Part shown: positions 12,151-23,229 of the stretch, piece by piece | How positions within the stretch are numbered: position 1 is the stretch's first letter | How the letters are laid out: every line of letters starts with the position of its first letter | DNA from: Phlebiopsis flavidoalba | Taxonomy: Eukaryota; Basidiomycota; Agaricomycetes; Polyporales; Phanerochaetaceae | Assembly: GCA_035772785.1 (NCBI GenBank) | Contig: JAOCPU010000058.1 | Coordinates: forward strand, 124,001-188,000 | Direction of reading: 5' to 3' | DNA length: 64,000 nt | Program-made: the position numbers and the translations under genes | Notes under the pieces: model-generated | Told to the model about the DNA's origin: nothing | The model's database searches: none | The model's input: the letters and a program-made list of their open reading frames with translations, nothing else

Positions 12151-12596
12151 GTTTGTGTCTTGAGGAGTGGGGTGAATTTGGTGTACCCAGGTCTACCTCG
12201 TCCTGCGCGTGTGGCCGTGGCCGGAAAGGTGGCGCGTGAAGGGACAGGTGTGTACGGCCTTGAGGTGGTCCCCCGCTGTTACAACGGCTTACTTATGTGC
12301 CAGTGGTAGAGACTGTATCGGCGTGATGTTGTTCTGTGTAAATATACATTGGCTTTGCTCGAAGGACGTGGTACAGACACAGAGTAGTAAGAAGGGTGTG
12401 GAGGCAGATGGCGGGTCTTTACTGGAAAGGTTGTGGCGTCCGTAGCTCTTGTGGCTCGTGTGAGCAAGCGTAGGCTACTGGCGTGCAGCCTGGGAGGGTC
12501 GGTGAAAGGATGGGGAGGGGGGGAGGGGGGGGGGGCCACTCGACAAGGTGACCAAGTTTGGTGCGCTTGAACGATTAGGGTTCGGGACTAATCACT
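12151..12596 (+). repeat. Array block R2b, copy 1
   Basis: Close match in order to 17124-17512. Both contain 'ggggtgaatttggtg', 'ggtctacct', 'gtagtaagaagggtgtgg' and 'gaacgattagggttcgg'. The offset is about 4.9-5.0 kb, which sets the period of the tandem unit. A G-rich tract at about 12515-12536 interrupts it. No gene is visible. The single TTAGGG is part of the repeat, not telomeric. Confidence 0.75.
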
Positions 12597-12919
12597 GTTC
12601 CCTCCGCAGCGTGATTTGTAAAAAGCGTCCGGGTGGAGGCTGAAATGTTGGTTTGGCGAGGAAGGGTAAAAAAAAACAGCAGTGGCCTTTGGTGAAAACG
12701 ACGGCTTCATCCACTTTCACATATCAGGTCGTATTATAAGTGTACGCGGCAAGAAGTCAAAAGGGACCTGTACCCCGACAAGCAGAGACGCGAACAAGCT
12801 ACGGCCACCCGCAGAGCCTTTCAGCGAGGCGCAATTCCATCCCTATCATTTACCTGGTACAGAGGTCCCTACTTGCCAGTGGTCTAGCGAACACGTGCTA
12901 AGGTCAAAATGAGCGTGGG

Positions 12920-14561
12920 ATAGTAAGTGTGGTGGGCGGCTCACCTGGACAGCACTGCAACGTTTGGCGTATACGTCATCGACACGCGCCGTTCGATGCG
13001 GATATTCGAGTTTGCCCCTGAATACAATCGCTGAGTTAGACTTGAAGACGGACAGCTCGTCGTTCTTGGACGCATTGCGCGGCAAGCCTGCATAAGTCCT
13101 GAATATCAACTTCATGGCTATAGACGACTCAAATGTCGAATATATACTTACCGAAAAATGCCCGAAAAGCCAGATACGAGTTTGGTATCTGAAGCCAGCG
13201 ATTTTTTCCTTGTCGGAGCGCGCCCTCCGCATGCGTCTCCACAGGCCCTCCCCTCGACCATAGTCCTGCATTTCACTACATATATTCCGAGTAGCCTGCG
13301 CAGATACGTAAGATAGTCAAGCCACAGTCCCGCAGAACAATCCATAAGAGACAAGAACGTACGAATGTGCACACACAATTTGGCTGTTAGAACTCCTCTG
13401 TGAGGTCGTCACCGTCCGAGTCCAAAATACCCCGCCAAGTTTCTTGAGATTAGCCAAAGATCTCTTCGGTGAGGTCGTGCTGACGTCGTTCTTTGTTAGA
13501 TCGAGTTTGTCTGGCAGAGGTTTTAGTATGGAACTGGCCAAAGTCGCGAGCCTCCTCAAACTTCGCCTGTATGGGCCTCTACAAGCTTGGATGCAGTCTC
13601 GAAAGCACCTTTGCGCCCCGCACATTGACACCATCCACGAAGCTGGATGCGAATTTGCAGCGGCAAGCTGCACAAACTTGAGAACCCATGTCTGTTACGG
13701 TACTTTCTTTTTCCATTCGGGCCTCTTCGTTGTCTTCTCCTCCTTATCCTTCGAGTCACCTTCATCAATCGCTTGAGCGAGGGCGAGAGTGGCGGCAAAA
13801 TGCGGCATAACTGGGGTATGTTTCGCGTAGTGGGTTAGAGGCAGGAGAGAGTAGTTAGTGGGGGAGTAAGACGAAGGATGGACAGGTTCAACGGGTGCGG
13901 CGAGTGCGGACGGCGGCGCTCGTTGGGCAATGGGTGCGTCCCAGTACCAGATATAACATTGCCAACAAGGGCGCAGCACATAAGAGATCTGGGTTCCCAA
14001 TGCTCTATACGCAGTAAGAGCCTGTTTCCCTCTCTCCTTCAGCACTTTCAGAGGGCAAGGTGGGCGAGGACTTGAAAAACGTGGCAGACAATTCCGACCA
14101 CTTAGCACCCGGAACGGTGACCACACCGTAGGAAAGTGGTCACCACCTCCAATGCAAGGTGCAAGACATTTAAGAGCCTTATCTATACGGTCAGTCCTTT
14201 CCGGTCCGGCAGTTGGGCTTAACTTGGTCCAGCCGCCTCCGACGGGTGGCGTAGGCATGTTCAACTTCGACGAGAAACGCGGCATGTCCACCAAATGGTT
14301 GTGTGTGCCGTCCGAGTTGGCGAGGACAAAGGGTGTGCGATGAAAGAGCTAAAAGGAAATGCGTATGTGAAAGCCTGTACGCTCGTCTTTGCGGGCTATG
14401 CTCAATTGGTTACGCCCTGGGTGCGACAATGCCGGACGACGATTATCGCCTACAGCGTTCCCTAGTGTACAGGCTACTGTCATTACAAAGCTTCGTTATC
14501 ATTTTATACAACAACAAAGCTATGAGACTCACGTGCCCGGGAAGCCGCTGCTCTTCTGCAT
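12920..14561 (-). pseudogene. Helical-domain family copy B
   Basis: Decayed copy on the - strand. A tiny first exon starts at ATG 14561 (ATG CAG AAG AGC ...) and ends at 14533 before GTGAGT. Further exons in different frames lie at 13.7-14.3 kb, including a stretch with KALKCLAPCIGG near 14165. The exon after the GC-type intron site (here GCGAAG, a worn GCGAGT) carries a damaged version of the LTE-[ED]-IFGYL stretch at about 13390-13500. A helical stretch with SDKEKIAGFRYQTRIW follows at about 13165-13225, then a coil-like TARVDDVYAK near 12965. Frame breaks are numerous. Blocks R2a/R2b lie beyond its 3' end and the conserved upstream block lies beyond its 5' end, so the whole unit was copied together. 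Confidence 0.6.
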
Positions 14562-14842
14562 CGCCCTTGATGACTTGAGCTCGTATAAGTCAGAGAGATG
14601 TCGTGTATCTAGTTCATGTAGACAGATGAGCCAGAGGTGCCAATCGTTCAGGCTTGCGCGACGGTGTCGTCGGACGAACGTGGCTTGCACATGGCGACTC
14701 GATGGGGCCAAGTCACGGTCAGATTGCACATCGTGGTAGCGAGCAGGCAGCGCGGCGAGCGCTCGCCCGCCCAGTCCGTTCCAGCGATTGTGCATGGATA
14801 TGGGTCAGCGGCATTTCGACGGGGTCGCATAGGGATGTTCAA

Positions 14843-15430
14843 CACTTCGACGAGAAACGCGGCATGATGTCCACCAAAGGGTTGTGGTACGCCTGTCCGA
14901 CTTGGCGAGGACATAAAAGGGCGGGCAATGGCGAAATCTAAAGGAAAAAGAATGCGTATGCGGAATCCTGATACGCTCGTTCTTGGCGGGCTATTGCTTC
15001 GTCTGATTACGCCCTGGGGGCCTAGAGTCTCATATGCGACTAGGGTCGACGGATCGATGTTCATCGCCTACGGCGTTCGCTATTAGTGTACATGCTACTG
15101 CCATTAATAAGCTTTTGTTTATCATTTTCGTTACAACGATAAAACTATGTTACTCACGCATTTGCCTGAGAAGCTGATGCTCTTCTGCATCGACCTCTAA
15201 GCGTGGACTCGATGACTTGAACTCGCATAACCCAGAGAACAGGCAAAGATCGGTAGGTGGTCGTGTATCTAGCTCATGTTAGACAGATGAGCTAGGGGTA
15301 CCAATTGTTCAGGCTTGCGCGGGTCGTCGTCTGGAGACGAACGTGGCTTGCACATAGCAACTCGATGGGGCAAAGTGGACCCCACGGTCAGATTGTAACA
15401 TCGTGGTAGCGGGCAGGCAGCGCGGCGAGC
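14843..15430 (+). repeat. Internal tandem duplication of 14264-14762
   Basis: The stretch holding the first exon and upstream region of copy B is present twice, about 600-660 bases apart. Paired landmarks are 'cgacgagaaacgcggcatg' (14268 and 14848), 'cctacagcgttc' and 'cctacggcgttc' (about 14449 and 15069), 'tcgtgtatctag' (14601 and 15261) and 'gcaggcagcgcggcgagcg' (about 14742 and 15412). The second copy repeats the exon-like ATGCAGAAGAGC on the - strand near 15190. The duplication is specific to this unit; copies C and F have one set. Confidence 0.65.
15270..15294. promoter_or_regulatory. Conserved hairpin (TAGCTCAT / ATGAGCTA)
   Basis: Perfect 8-base inverted arms (TAGCTCAT at 15270-15277, ATGAGCTA at 15287-15294) around a 9-base loop containing AGAC. 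A nearly identical hairpin lies at 23239-23262, and worn forms lie at 14610-14633 and, reversed, near 2955-2985. In each case it sits just upstream of the small first exon of a family member. It may be a protein-binding site or a transcript hairpin; the sequence alone cannot tell. Confidence 0.4.
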
Positions 15431-15639
15431 GTCGCCCTCTTGGCGTCGACGCTCCCAGAGCCGGCTACGTCAGCATTGTGACGAGCTTCTTTAATCGCTC
15501 GCGTGCCGACGTTTTCCGTGCCCGCCTTTCTATTCTTCCACCCTCTTTCACCTCGGTGCATATGAGGAGTGCATATGGTACATCCCAAGTTTCTGGTGTC
15601 AACTCCTTGCGTGCTGCTTGCTCCGTTCTCGAACGCTCC

Positions 15640-15960
15640 ATTATCCGGCTTGGTCATCGAACGCGGTATAACCATTGGCGTGACGCAACACTTTGTCAGC
15701 TCGAGGTTCGAGTGTCATCGCCGAGGACATCGTGGCGATGTTGTCGCTCGTCAACATTTAACGTTTGAACGTGGTCCGGGATCTTGGAGGGGAATCATTT
15801 CCCCAGGCGAATTGAGTGAGTTTCCTGGCTCATTGGGGCGTGTGCTCAGCGTACGGTCTCGTTTGCTCCGTGCAGAGCAGCCCTGCAAACGCGAGCTTGG
15901 GCAAGCTTGCCTTCGACAAGCTCGAGCCTAGCGGTTTCTCCTCGTTCGGGTGTCCGGCTC
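15640..15960 (-). repeat. Distal upstream block of copy B
   Basis: Shares ordered strings with 19830-19990 and 23620-23940, and inverted with 2060-2600. These include 'ccggcttggtcatcg' (compare 'caggcttgatcatcg'), 'cgccgaggacatcgtggcgatg', 'gtggtccgggatc', 'ccccaggcgaatt' and 'cagagcagcc'. It is non-coding as far as I can see. Conservation across copies suggests it was part of the promoter region of the ancestral gene. Confidence 0.6.
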
Positions 15961-16024
15961 TTCGTCTGGATCCTCTGGGTTTGCCGGCTTTGGCGAGTCG
16001 GAGGAGAAGGCGGGCGCGGAGAAG

Positions 16025-16104
16025 AGACAAAAAACAACAACCCTAAAAAACAAAAAAAACCAAAACACCAACAAAAAAACCCAAAAACAAAAAAGCGAAC
16101 AAAG
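16025..16104 (+). repeat. A/C-rich low-complexity tract at a unit junction
   Basis: About 80 bases made almost only of A and C, with A runs up to eight. It lies exactly between the upstream block of copy B and the start of the next R2a block, that is, at the seam of two array units. It is absent at the equivalent seam near 24000. Confidence 0.8.
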
Positions 16105-16129
16105 AGGTACGGTACCGCGCCCAGGACAG

Positions 16130-16510
16130 TGTGGCGTGTAAGCAGCGGCAGGTGGCAAGGCGTTTGCGCCGCCCGCGCCCAGGAGAGCGCCAGAGGTCAC
16201 GATGGGTGCGCAAGCCGTATGTTGAGGCCGTATGCGTTGATTCACTGGCATGCGGACATGGTGGAGGTCGGCCGAACTCGCGACGGGTGCTTAGACGCGA
16301 GCGTCGTTGCAAAAACTATCAATAGCGAGTTGCTCTTTGCTCTGCAACGATGGGAGGGGTCGTTGACGCGAACCAGTGCCCTCGCGGTACGAAACCCCTA
16401 TTTAGCTATTTATAGGTCCGGACTCCACACACTCAAAAGACCCACTCACGGGTCCGCGCCCTCACCCGGAATATACTTATTTTCATCTATTATACATGCG
16501 CCCGTGGGTC
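16130..16510 (+). repeat. Array block R2a, copy 2
   Basis: Same order of marks as 11040-11460: GC-rich start, peptide-like LRPYALIHWHADMVEVGR in one frame, then an AT-rich part with CTATTTATAGGTCCG at 16406-16420 and 'ggaatata' near 16468. Between this and R2b lies 16.6-16.95 kb, which matches 11.75-12.05 kb and 24.40-24.62 kb only loosely. No gene is recognised. Confidence 0.55.
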
Positions 16511-17123
16511 TTAGTGCGAATATATATGCCTCACTCTCGATCTATGCATTCTGTTTGTTGTCTTGTTGTGCTGGTGGCGCAGAGGAGGAGGAGGAGAGGG
16601 AAGAAAGAGACACACTTTTGTGATCTATATAGTACAATTAACGCGTGAGGAACGTTTGTTTGTGCGTACGTACGCGTGTGCCGCTGCTTTTGTTGTAGGG
16701 GTCGGTTGTGTCTTTTAGAAAATGAGATGGATTTATGTAATCATGTGGAATGTGTGTGGTGTGGTATGTGTGTTTTGTGCGATATGTGGGTGGGACGGGA
16801 GGGAGTTTGCGGCTTGCTTGACGTGTTTTTCACTGTGCGTACGATGCTCGTGGAGGACGCACAGTCAGCTTCGCCGTGTACCGCAGTGTCTTCGCGTGTA
16901 CGAGAATCGTATTTTTGCTGTTCCCACGGTTCGAACCCCACATGAATAAATACCGGGAAGACCTGGGCACGAAGTTAGTCGTTGTGCCCGAGCTCCAGGT
17001 GGCCGAGTGGAGGAGAAAGAGAGATACAACTGTTTAATCTATGTCGTACGATGAGTGAGGTTTGAATATTAATTTGGTTAAGTAGTGCATGCGCGTGCCA
17101 CGTCATTTGTCGTTGAAAGGCTC

Positions 17124-17512
17124 GTTTGTGTCTCTGAGGAATGGGGTGAATTTGGTGCACCAGGTCTACCTGTGCGCGCGTGGCGGGGCAGAAAGGTGGC
17201 GCGTGAAGGGACATGGTGGGACGGCCTTAAGCTTATGCGCCGTGGAGGAGACTAGTCATGACTTTTTTCTGGGTAAAGATACATTGACGTAATCGAGCGC
17301 GTGTTACAGACACATGAGTAGTAAGAAGGGTGTGGAGGCAGATGAGGGTCTCTACTGGAACGTTGGGGCGACCGTAGTTTATGTGGCTTGTGCAGACGAG
17401 CGTAGCTACTGCGTGCAGTCTGGGAGGAACGGGTTGAAAGGATGGGGAGGGGGCACTCGACAAGGTAACCAAGCTTGTCGGCGCCTGAACGATTAGGGTT
17501 CGGAGCTAATCG
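17124..17512 (+). repeat. Array block R2b, copy 2
   Basis: Second copy of the block at 12151-12596, with the same internal order. It is followed, as there, by a transition (17600-17820, comparable with 12680-12910) into the 3' end of the adjacent family copy. The spacing supports direct tandem duplication of a unit close to 5 kb. Confidence 0.75.
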
Positions 17513-17804
17513 CGTTTCTATCCCTAAGGAAGGGGAGGGGGTTTTCTATCCCTCAGGGGAGGAAGGAGATTATGGAGGCTTATGTTTATGTTGACTGTCG
17601 TCAAAAACAAAACAAAACCATCGCCTTTCGTGAAACGGCCTCATCCTGTCAATTATAATGCCGTGTTAGTATCGCAGAAGCGAGGGCTGTGCCCGGCCAG
17701 CAGGCAAACAAACACGCACCCGCGGAGCGTTCAACGGACGCATCCATACCTATCATTTCCTGGTACACCCTTATTTGTGTGGTCTGGGAAAATACGTGCT
17801 CAGC

Positions 17805-19410
17805 CTAAGAGTGTGGGTGATAGTAGGATGTACGGCCTTCACCTTGGGCAGTTCGTGTGCCGACGTATACATCATCGACACGCCGTTCGATGCGGATTAT
17901 TTGATTGCTGAAGACAAGCGCTGAGTTGCTGGGGAAGGGGGGGGGGCGGGGGACGAACGGCTCGCCGTTCTTGGATGGACGCATTGTGCGGCAAAGCTGC
18001 TCATGAGCACTGGCATCAACTTCATGGGCGCTAGACGGACTAAGATGTCGAATATCACTTACCGAAAAAACGCTCGGAAGCCAGATACGAGGGTCGTCTC
18101 TGAATTCAGCAATTTTTCTCTTGTCGGAGCTCGCGCTCAGTATGCGTCTGAACGCCTTCTTTCGACCATGGCCTGCATTTTCAAAGGCATATATCATTCC
18201 CGAGCAGCCTGCGCAGGTACGTAAGATAGTCAACCACACCCCGCAGAACGATCGATAGAGACAAGAGCGTACGAATGCAACACAACACGATCTGGCTGTA
18301 GAACTCTTCTGTGAGGTCGTCACCGTCCGAGTCTATATAGCCGTCAAGTATTTTGAGGTAGCCAAAGATATCTTCGGTGAGATTATTGACGTCGTCTTCG
18401 TTAGACCGACTCGTTGTCTGATAGAGGTTTCAGTATGGAACCAACCAAGGTCATGAGACTCTTCGAACTCGCCTGTATGGCCTCCACATGTTTGGACGCA
18501 GTCTCGAAAGCACCTTTGATCCCCGGCACATTGACACATCCACGAAGCTGGATGTGATTTGCAGCGCAAGATGCAAAAACTTGAGGACCATGTCTGTGCG
18601 ACTTTCTCTCCTATTCGGGCTCTTCGTTGTCTTCTCCTCCTTGTCCTTCGAGTTCCTATTCACCGACCCCTTGGCGAGGCGAGAGTGTGCGGCAGAATAC
18701 GGTATAGCTCGGGGTATGTTTTTCACGTATGGACTAGAGATGAGAGAGCGGGATGGGTGGGAGAGCGAGATGAAAGACAGCCTACGAGTGCGTTGAGCGC
18801 GTGCGGCGGTGCTTACTAGGAAGCACGAGCGTCCCAGTGCCAAATAACACTGACCACAAGGCCAGCACACGAAAAGACCTCGATTTCGCGTGCTCTGTAC
18901 GAGTAAACAGCCCATATGTGCTTCTCGTTCCGCCTTGTGTAAAGACAAGGGGACGAGACGGAAAACGTGTCAGCGGTTTTCGACCACTTGGCATCCGGAA
19001 ACGCTGGCCCCGTCGAGTGAATTGGCAGGCGCGCGCGAGGTGTAACGTGTCGAAAGACATGCCTAGATGTCTCATTGTTTGCCGGCGGGTGTGCTCGAGT
19101 TGAGCCGCCCGCCTTTTCTACGGAGCGGCGCAGGTATGTTTTGATCTCGGCGAGAAACGCAATATGACGGGGGATAATTAATGTCGTTGAGCTCGCCCGA
19201 AGGCACAAAGTAGAGCGTCTGGCGGAAGAACCATACGTAAACGGAAACCGAGTTTGACAGCCACGTTGCGTCTAGACGCAGAGTGTCTGTACACAACGAC
19301 GGCGGTACAACGACTGCCGCCTACGGCGCTCTTAGCGTACATATTGCGACTGTCACAAAGCATCATTATGGTTTTATCAAACAATGAACCTGCGAGACTC
19401 ACGTATTCGG
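17805..19410 (-). pseudogene. Helical-domain family copy C
   Basis: Its best preserved exon is open on the - strand. After CAG|GCGAGT (about 18478) and the acceptor CAG near 18433, the reading TTSRSNEDDVNNLTEDIF is followed by GYLKILDGYIDSDGDDLTEEF without a break, ending near 18305. It is followed by a helical stretch with AFRRILSASSDKRKIAEF (about 18105-18160) and a coil-like IIRIERRVDDVYVG near 17880. The SASSDKRK stretch matches SASADRRT in the copy at 49.6-50.5 kb, which ties the two families together. The upstream part (18.6-19.4 kb) is more eroded and the first exon is not clear. A short protein could still come from part of it, but a full product is unlikely. Confidence 0.6.
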
Positions 19411-19539
19411 GCCCAGTGAGTCTACGCTCGTCGGCGTCGGCGCACCCCACAGGGCGGGGACAGTGTCTCTAGAAAGAAGAATGAAGTACTGGGTAAGTGG
19501 GTAAGTGGAGTCGTTCAGAACGTCAGTCGAATAAGCTTT

Positions 19540-20000
19540 TGCGACTTTGTTTTGGAGTGCCCGCGGGGATCGAATCAGCCACGTAGCAGTGTCAGTATAT
19601 GGTGGCGGTGGCGGGCAGGTTGGAGAGCGCCGCCAGGCTCGTGGCGTCGATGTCCGATGATTGCTTACGTCAGCAGTCGTGACCTCGTTTTATCGCGCGC
19701 GTTTTCTCTGGAGATGTCGCCGTTTTCTTACATCTCCCTTCGCAGACGTAGGTGATACCCAACTTCGATTGTCCAACAACAACTTGTGTACTGCTTCTTG
19801 CATCGCGCTCAAATTTCTCTCTTGCACTTCCATCAAGTATCAGGCTTGATCATCGAATCCGGCATGAATCGTCAGCTCGAGGCTCGGTGCCTTCGCCGAG
19901 AACATCATCGTGGCAATCTTCTCGCGGTCGCGAACCATTCAAAATTTCCGGCGTTGAACCGTGATCCCGGATTCTGGGACAGGGGATAATTGAAGACAGC
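19540..20000 (-). repeat. Distal upstream block of copy C
   Basis: Worn version of the block at 15640-15960. Recognisable strings are 'gcttgatcatcgaa' near 19845, 'cgccgagaacatcatcgtggcaat' near 19895 and 'gtgatcccgga' near 19962. It ends in a sequence unlike the other copies, shortly before the GC-rich insert at 20.25 kb. Confidence 0.5.
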
Positions 20001-20249
20001 CCCTAGCGAACTGGCTTCGTTGGCATGCCAGTGACCCCGGATGTCCGTTTCTATACTTGAAACCTCTTGGGTCAGCTATTTGGGTCTTGTGGTATGAGCT
20101 CAGCGTGGCCAGTCTCCAATGTTACGGTCTCGAGGAACGCGATGATAACTCGTGTGTATGATCACTGACCTGGTAATTTGTAGAATTGCTCGAGTATTTA
20201 CGCTCACATCTGGCTTTCGACGGGCCAGACCGTCCAGGCGTGTTTCTCC

Positions 20250-20920
20250 TTGCTGTGGTCTGATGGCAGGGTGGTAAAGGATGTACTAGAGCCGGATGCA
20301 AATAGGCTGTGTATGGTGAGTGGCATATCGAGAGGAGACATTTCTATGACCAAGGGTGCTCCAGAGACTTACTACCACCACCTGCGCCACCAGCGCGCGC
20401 CAGGGCCGCGCCCGCTAGTGCGCCCACAGCACCGTGCCTCACCCGCACCTTTCATCTGTCGCCTTTCATCTCCCACTGCGCACGCACCGACCGACGCGAC
20501 CGCGACCAGCGCCTCCCCTCCGGCCGCACATCAATTTGTGGCGCACACGTGCATTGGTGGGCGAGCCGTGCGGGGCCCCGTCCCGCGCGCCGTCCCGCTA
20601 CGGCCCCCCACCGCGCGTAGCCTCATGCGGCGCGCTTTTTCATGCCGTCATACCCTCCCGCCTGCCCTCCCAGCCTCTCTCCGCACGGTTGGGTGCGCGC
20701 GTGCGCTCCTCGGCGTGTGCGGCTCCTGGCACAGCGCACAGTAGGCTTCGAAGATGCCGGAAGGCGCTCACAGATGGGTCTAAGGTGCGAAGTTGTGGAC
20801 TTGGGCGGGTGCGGAGCCGGCCTGGGAAGTGTTTGGCTTTTGGCGTCTGCCTCGTGTTGAACGGAAATGCCAGAACGCGGTCGTAGATGGCTACAAGACT
20901 TGCAAATTCTTCTGGACGTG
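20250..20920. other. GC-rich insert without gene
   Basis: Base composition jumps to that of the 4.6-10.9 kb core. Loose similarity to the Pro/Arg-coding-like stretch near 10.38-10.56 kb is visible (repeated 'cgcc', 'cacc' strings), but too weak to claim descent. It lies where the array period would predict block R2, so R2 was apparently replaced or displaced here. Confidence 0.4.
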
Positions 20921-20929
20921 CTGATTCTG

Positions 20930-21445
20930 GTGCACGTCAAGCTTTCCAGCATGACGTGGACTGGTTCAATTGTGCGTGATTGACTCTGACCACGCCACAC
21001 GTGGATCCCACCCTCTCCAGATCGCCATGGGGGAGCGGCTCCGCAGACCTTGTGTCCGTTCGTCCGCGCACGCGCCCGGCATCCAAAACTCTCCAACCGC
21101 CCGACTCCGCGCTCCTCAGCCCAGCAACACACCAACCCCCGCGCGCCCCGCACTCACGAAGCTTGATACGAGCCAACCCTATCACGCGCGGCTTCGAAGC
21201 TCGCGCGGATCGTAGTCTGAAGCCGGTGTCTTGGAGCGGCGAGCTATGGCCTGGGCGGATCCCGCGGGGGCGCGCTGCGCTGCGTGTGTGCAGGGTCTGG
21301 GTTCGCGGACGTCATGTATGGCGGTGTCGTTGCGAAACGTTTGCTCTGAACGGTGTTTTGGCTTGGTTTTTTTCAGGAATACTTGTCGTTCGCGTGTGGG
21401 TGGACTCGCCTGGAACGGGGCTCGTTTGAAAGTTTGTCCACCCAT
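20930..21445 (+). repeat. Inverted copy of the 5.08-6.02 kb core segment
   Basis: See 5080-6020. The order of shared strings is kept but this copy is shorter and lacks the C run. It places a piece of the core between copies C and F, so the core sequence moved or was copied in the opposite direction. Confidence 0.6.
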
Positions 21446-21759
21446 TGGCGGAGAGAATGTGGCAGAATGTAACGTATACCTCGATATTGTGAAATGTGGA
21501 ATTCAACATGCGAAAACGCCCATAGATTGTGATTCACTACTCTATGCAATACGGCTCACATGATGCGTCTGCGCGATGTTCCTGCGCCATGCACAGGGAT
21601 ATGAGCGGCAACGAACCGAGACCTTCCTAAAAATGCACAGAGTTCATGGTGAACTTTGATATAAAAAAAATACGCGGCATCCTGCGGAAGGCAGGATATC
21701 GCGTCCACTTATCATATGGCAAAAGAAACGTCGTTTATCTTAGCGGTGGCTATACCATG

Positions 21760-23110
21760 ATGTAGAAATGGAAGGCTTACCGGTACCGCTTTCAGTGGCT
21801 TTTCCACGTTAATGTCGGCCGCCTGTCGTCCAGGCCTGTGACGTACAAGCGTCAGCAAGAGCAATACCTGCACATGTCCGCAACCGCGCGTCACCCTGGT
21901 CAGCGCTGGCAGTCATGCCCATCGCGCATAGATGCCAAAGCACCTTCGAGTCTACGCAGACTGCTGAGGGACTCTTGAACGCCAATTTGGATGTGGACTT
22001 GGGCATTCTGCGGACCAGAGCGTTTGTGAGGCTTGAAGCGCGGAACGCGACGGTGTGAGCTCTACCTGGACGTCCCGAACTGCTACGTGGGTGGTGCGCA
22101 ATTGATGCTCAATGCGCACAGTGCGCCGCTCCTGGACGACCTTTTGCAGCCAGCCAATGTGATGGTCAGCTAAATTAGAGGCGGGAATAGCCCGTCGGAG
22201 GAGGCGTCCAGAGAATGCTTGGATCCGGACGCGAGCTTCTCGCGATACTTTGCAATATTCTTCTTGTCAGAGCTGGCGGAAAACGCGCGTAGAATCGCTT
22301 TCTTCTTCCGCGTCCGTTCCAGAGTGGCGCATAGTTCTTTGAGTGTCTTCGCGGTAACATAAGGAGTTGAGCATTATCCGCAAAGGTCGCATTCGAGATG
22401 AAAGCTTACATGTTTATCTCCCTCAGTCGTTCCCGGAATTCGTCCGTGATGTCGACACTATTCGCTCCTGCACAGTTCGTCCAGGATCCTGAGGTAATTA
22501 GCAATTTGAGTCTATGAGAGTATCGCAGTCATAGGTAATCCCTATTAGATCGAGTGGTCTGCACTTGCTTTATCAGTAAATATGGCTGGTACATAACGCA
22601 CAACCATACCTGGACGATCTCCACAATCTTGGTAGCGATATCGACACCGCACCCTTGACCCCCGGCACGCTTGACCCCATCGAGAAAACTGGCCGTCACA
22701 TCCACAACGCGAGGCGTTAAGACATATCGAGAGACATCTCCAAGCGTTTCGGCTTTCGCCGACGTTTTGTGCTTGAGAGGAGCCGGTCACCCTTCTACGG
22801 AGTCGCATAGGCATGTCCAGTTTTCGACAAGAAAACGCGGTATGATGTCGACGGGGAGAGTTGTGTACGCCGTGGGGACGAAGAGGGGCGGTAGAGAGCT
22901 GAAACGACACCGTGTATTGGAAAGCCGAGTTACGGTCACCTCTGCGAGCCGTGCTCATGTGGGCAGTCACGGTCCTCAGCCTAGAGTTGCCTAGAGCGTT
23001 TCATTGGTTTACGACGACGAGGCCGGACTATGACTATCGCCTACGGCGTTTCCTAGTGTACAGGCTGCGGTGCTGCTATAATGAGATTCGTCTTCATTTC
23101 GCAAAGCGAT
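21760..23110 (-). pseudogene. Helical-domain family copy F
   Basis: The most complete decayed copy. The first helix exon reads VVDVTASFLDGVKRAGGQG and then CGVDIATKIVEIVQ (22.6-22.71 kb, - strand) and ends at a normal GT donor (GTATGG). The intron ends GTGCAG, and the next exon starts TTRSNRDYL (about 22560). After frame breaks, LRILDELCRSE and VDITDEFRERLREIN follow (22.41-22.50 kb). A later exon carries AILRAFSASSDKKNIAKYRE (about 22235-22295) and then a His/Val-rich coil-like stretch near 22095. Motif order equals that of copies A and C and of the 49.6-50.5 kb gene. At least three frame breaks are needed to read it through. Its GT donor and residues group it with copy D. Confidence 0.6.
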
Positions 23111-23229
23111 ATAATCACATGCGAACTTTCACTTGTGCCCGAGACTACGCTCGTCTGCAATCGCCCTCTAAACGTGAGTCTCGGCAATTCGAACTCGGAT
23201 GACCGGAGAACGGCGGGTAAGAGGAGACG

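Noticed and set aside
12571..12590. TTAGGG strings at 12575 and 17493 as telomere remnants
   Set aside because: Each is a single occurrence inside block R2b, with no tandem repeats; they are copied with the block.
16915..16950. TTCGAAC-containing string resembling a tRNA T arm near 16930
   Set aside because: No matching stem on both sides, and no acceptor or anticodon arm can be folded.
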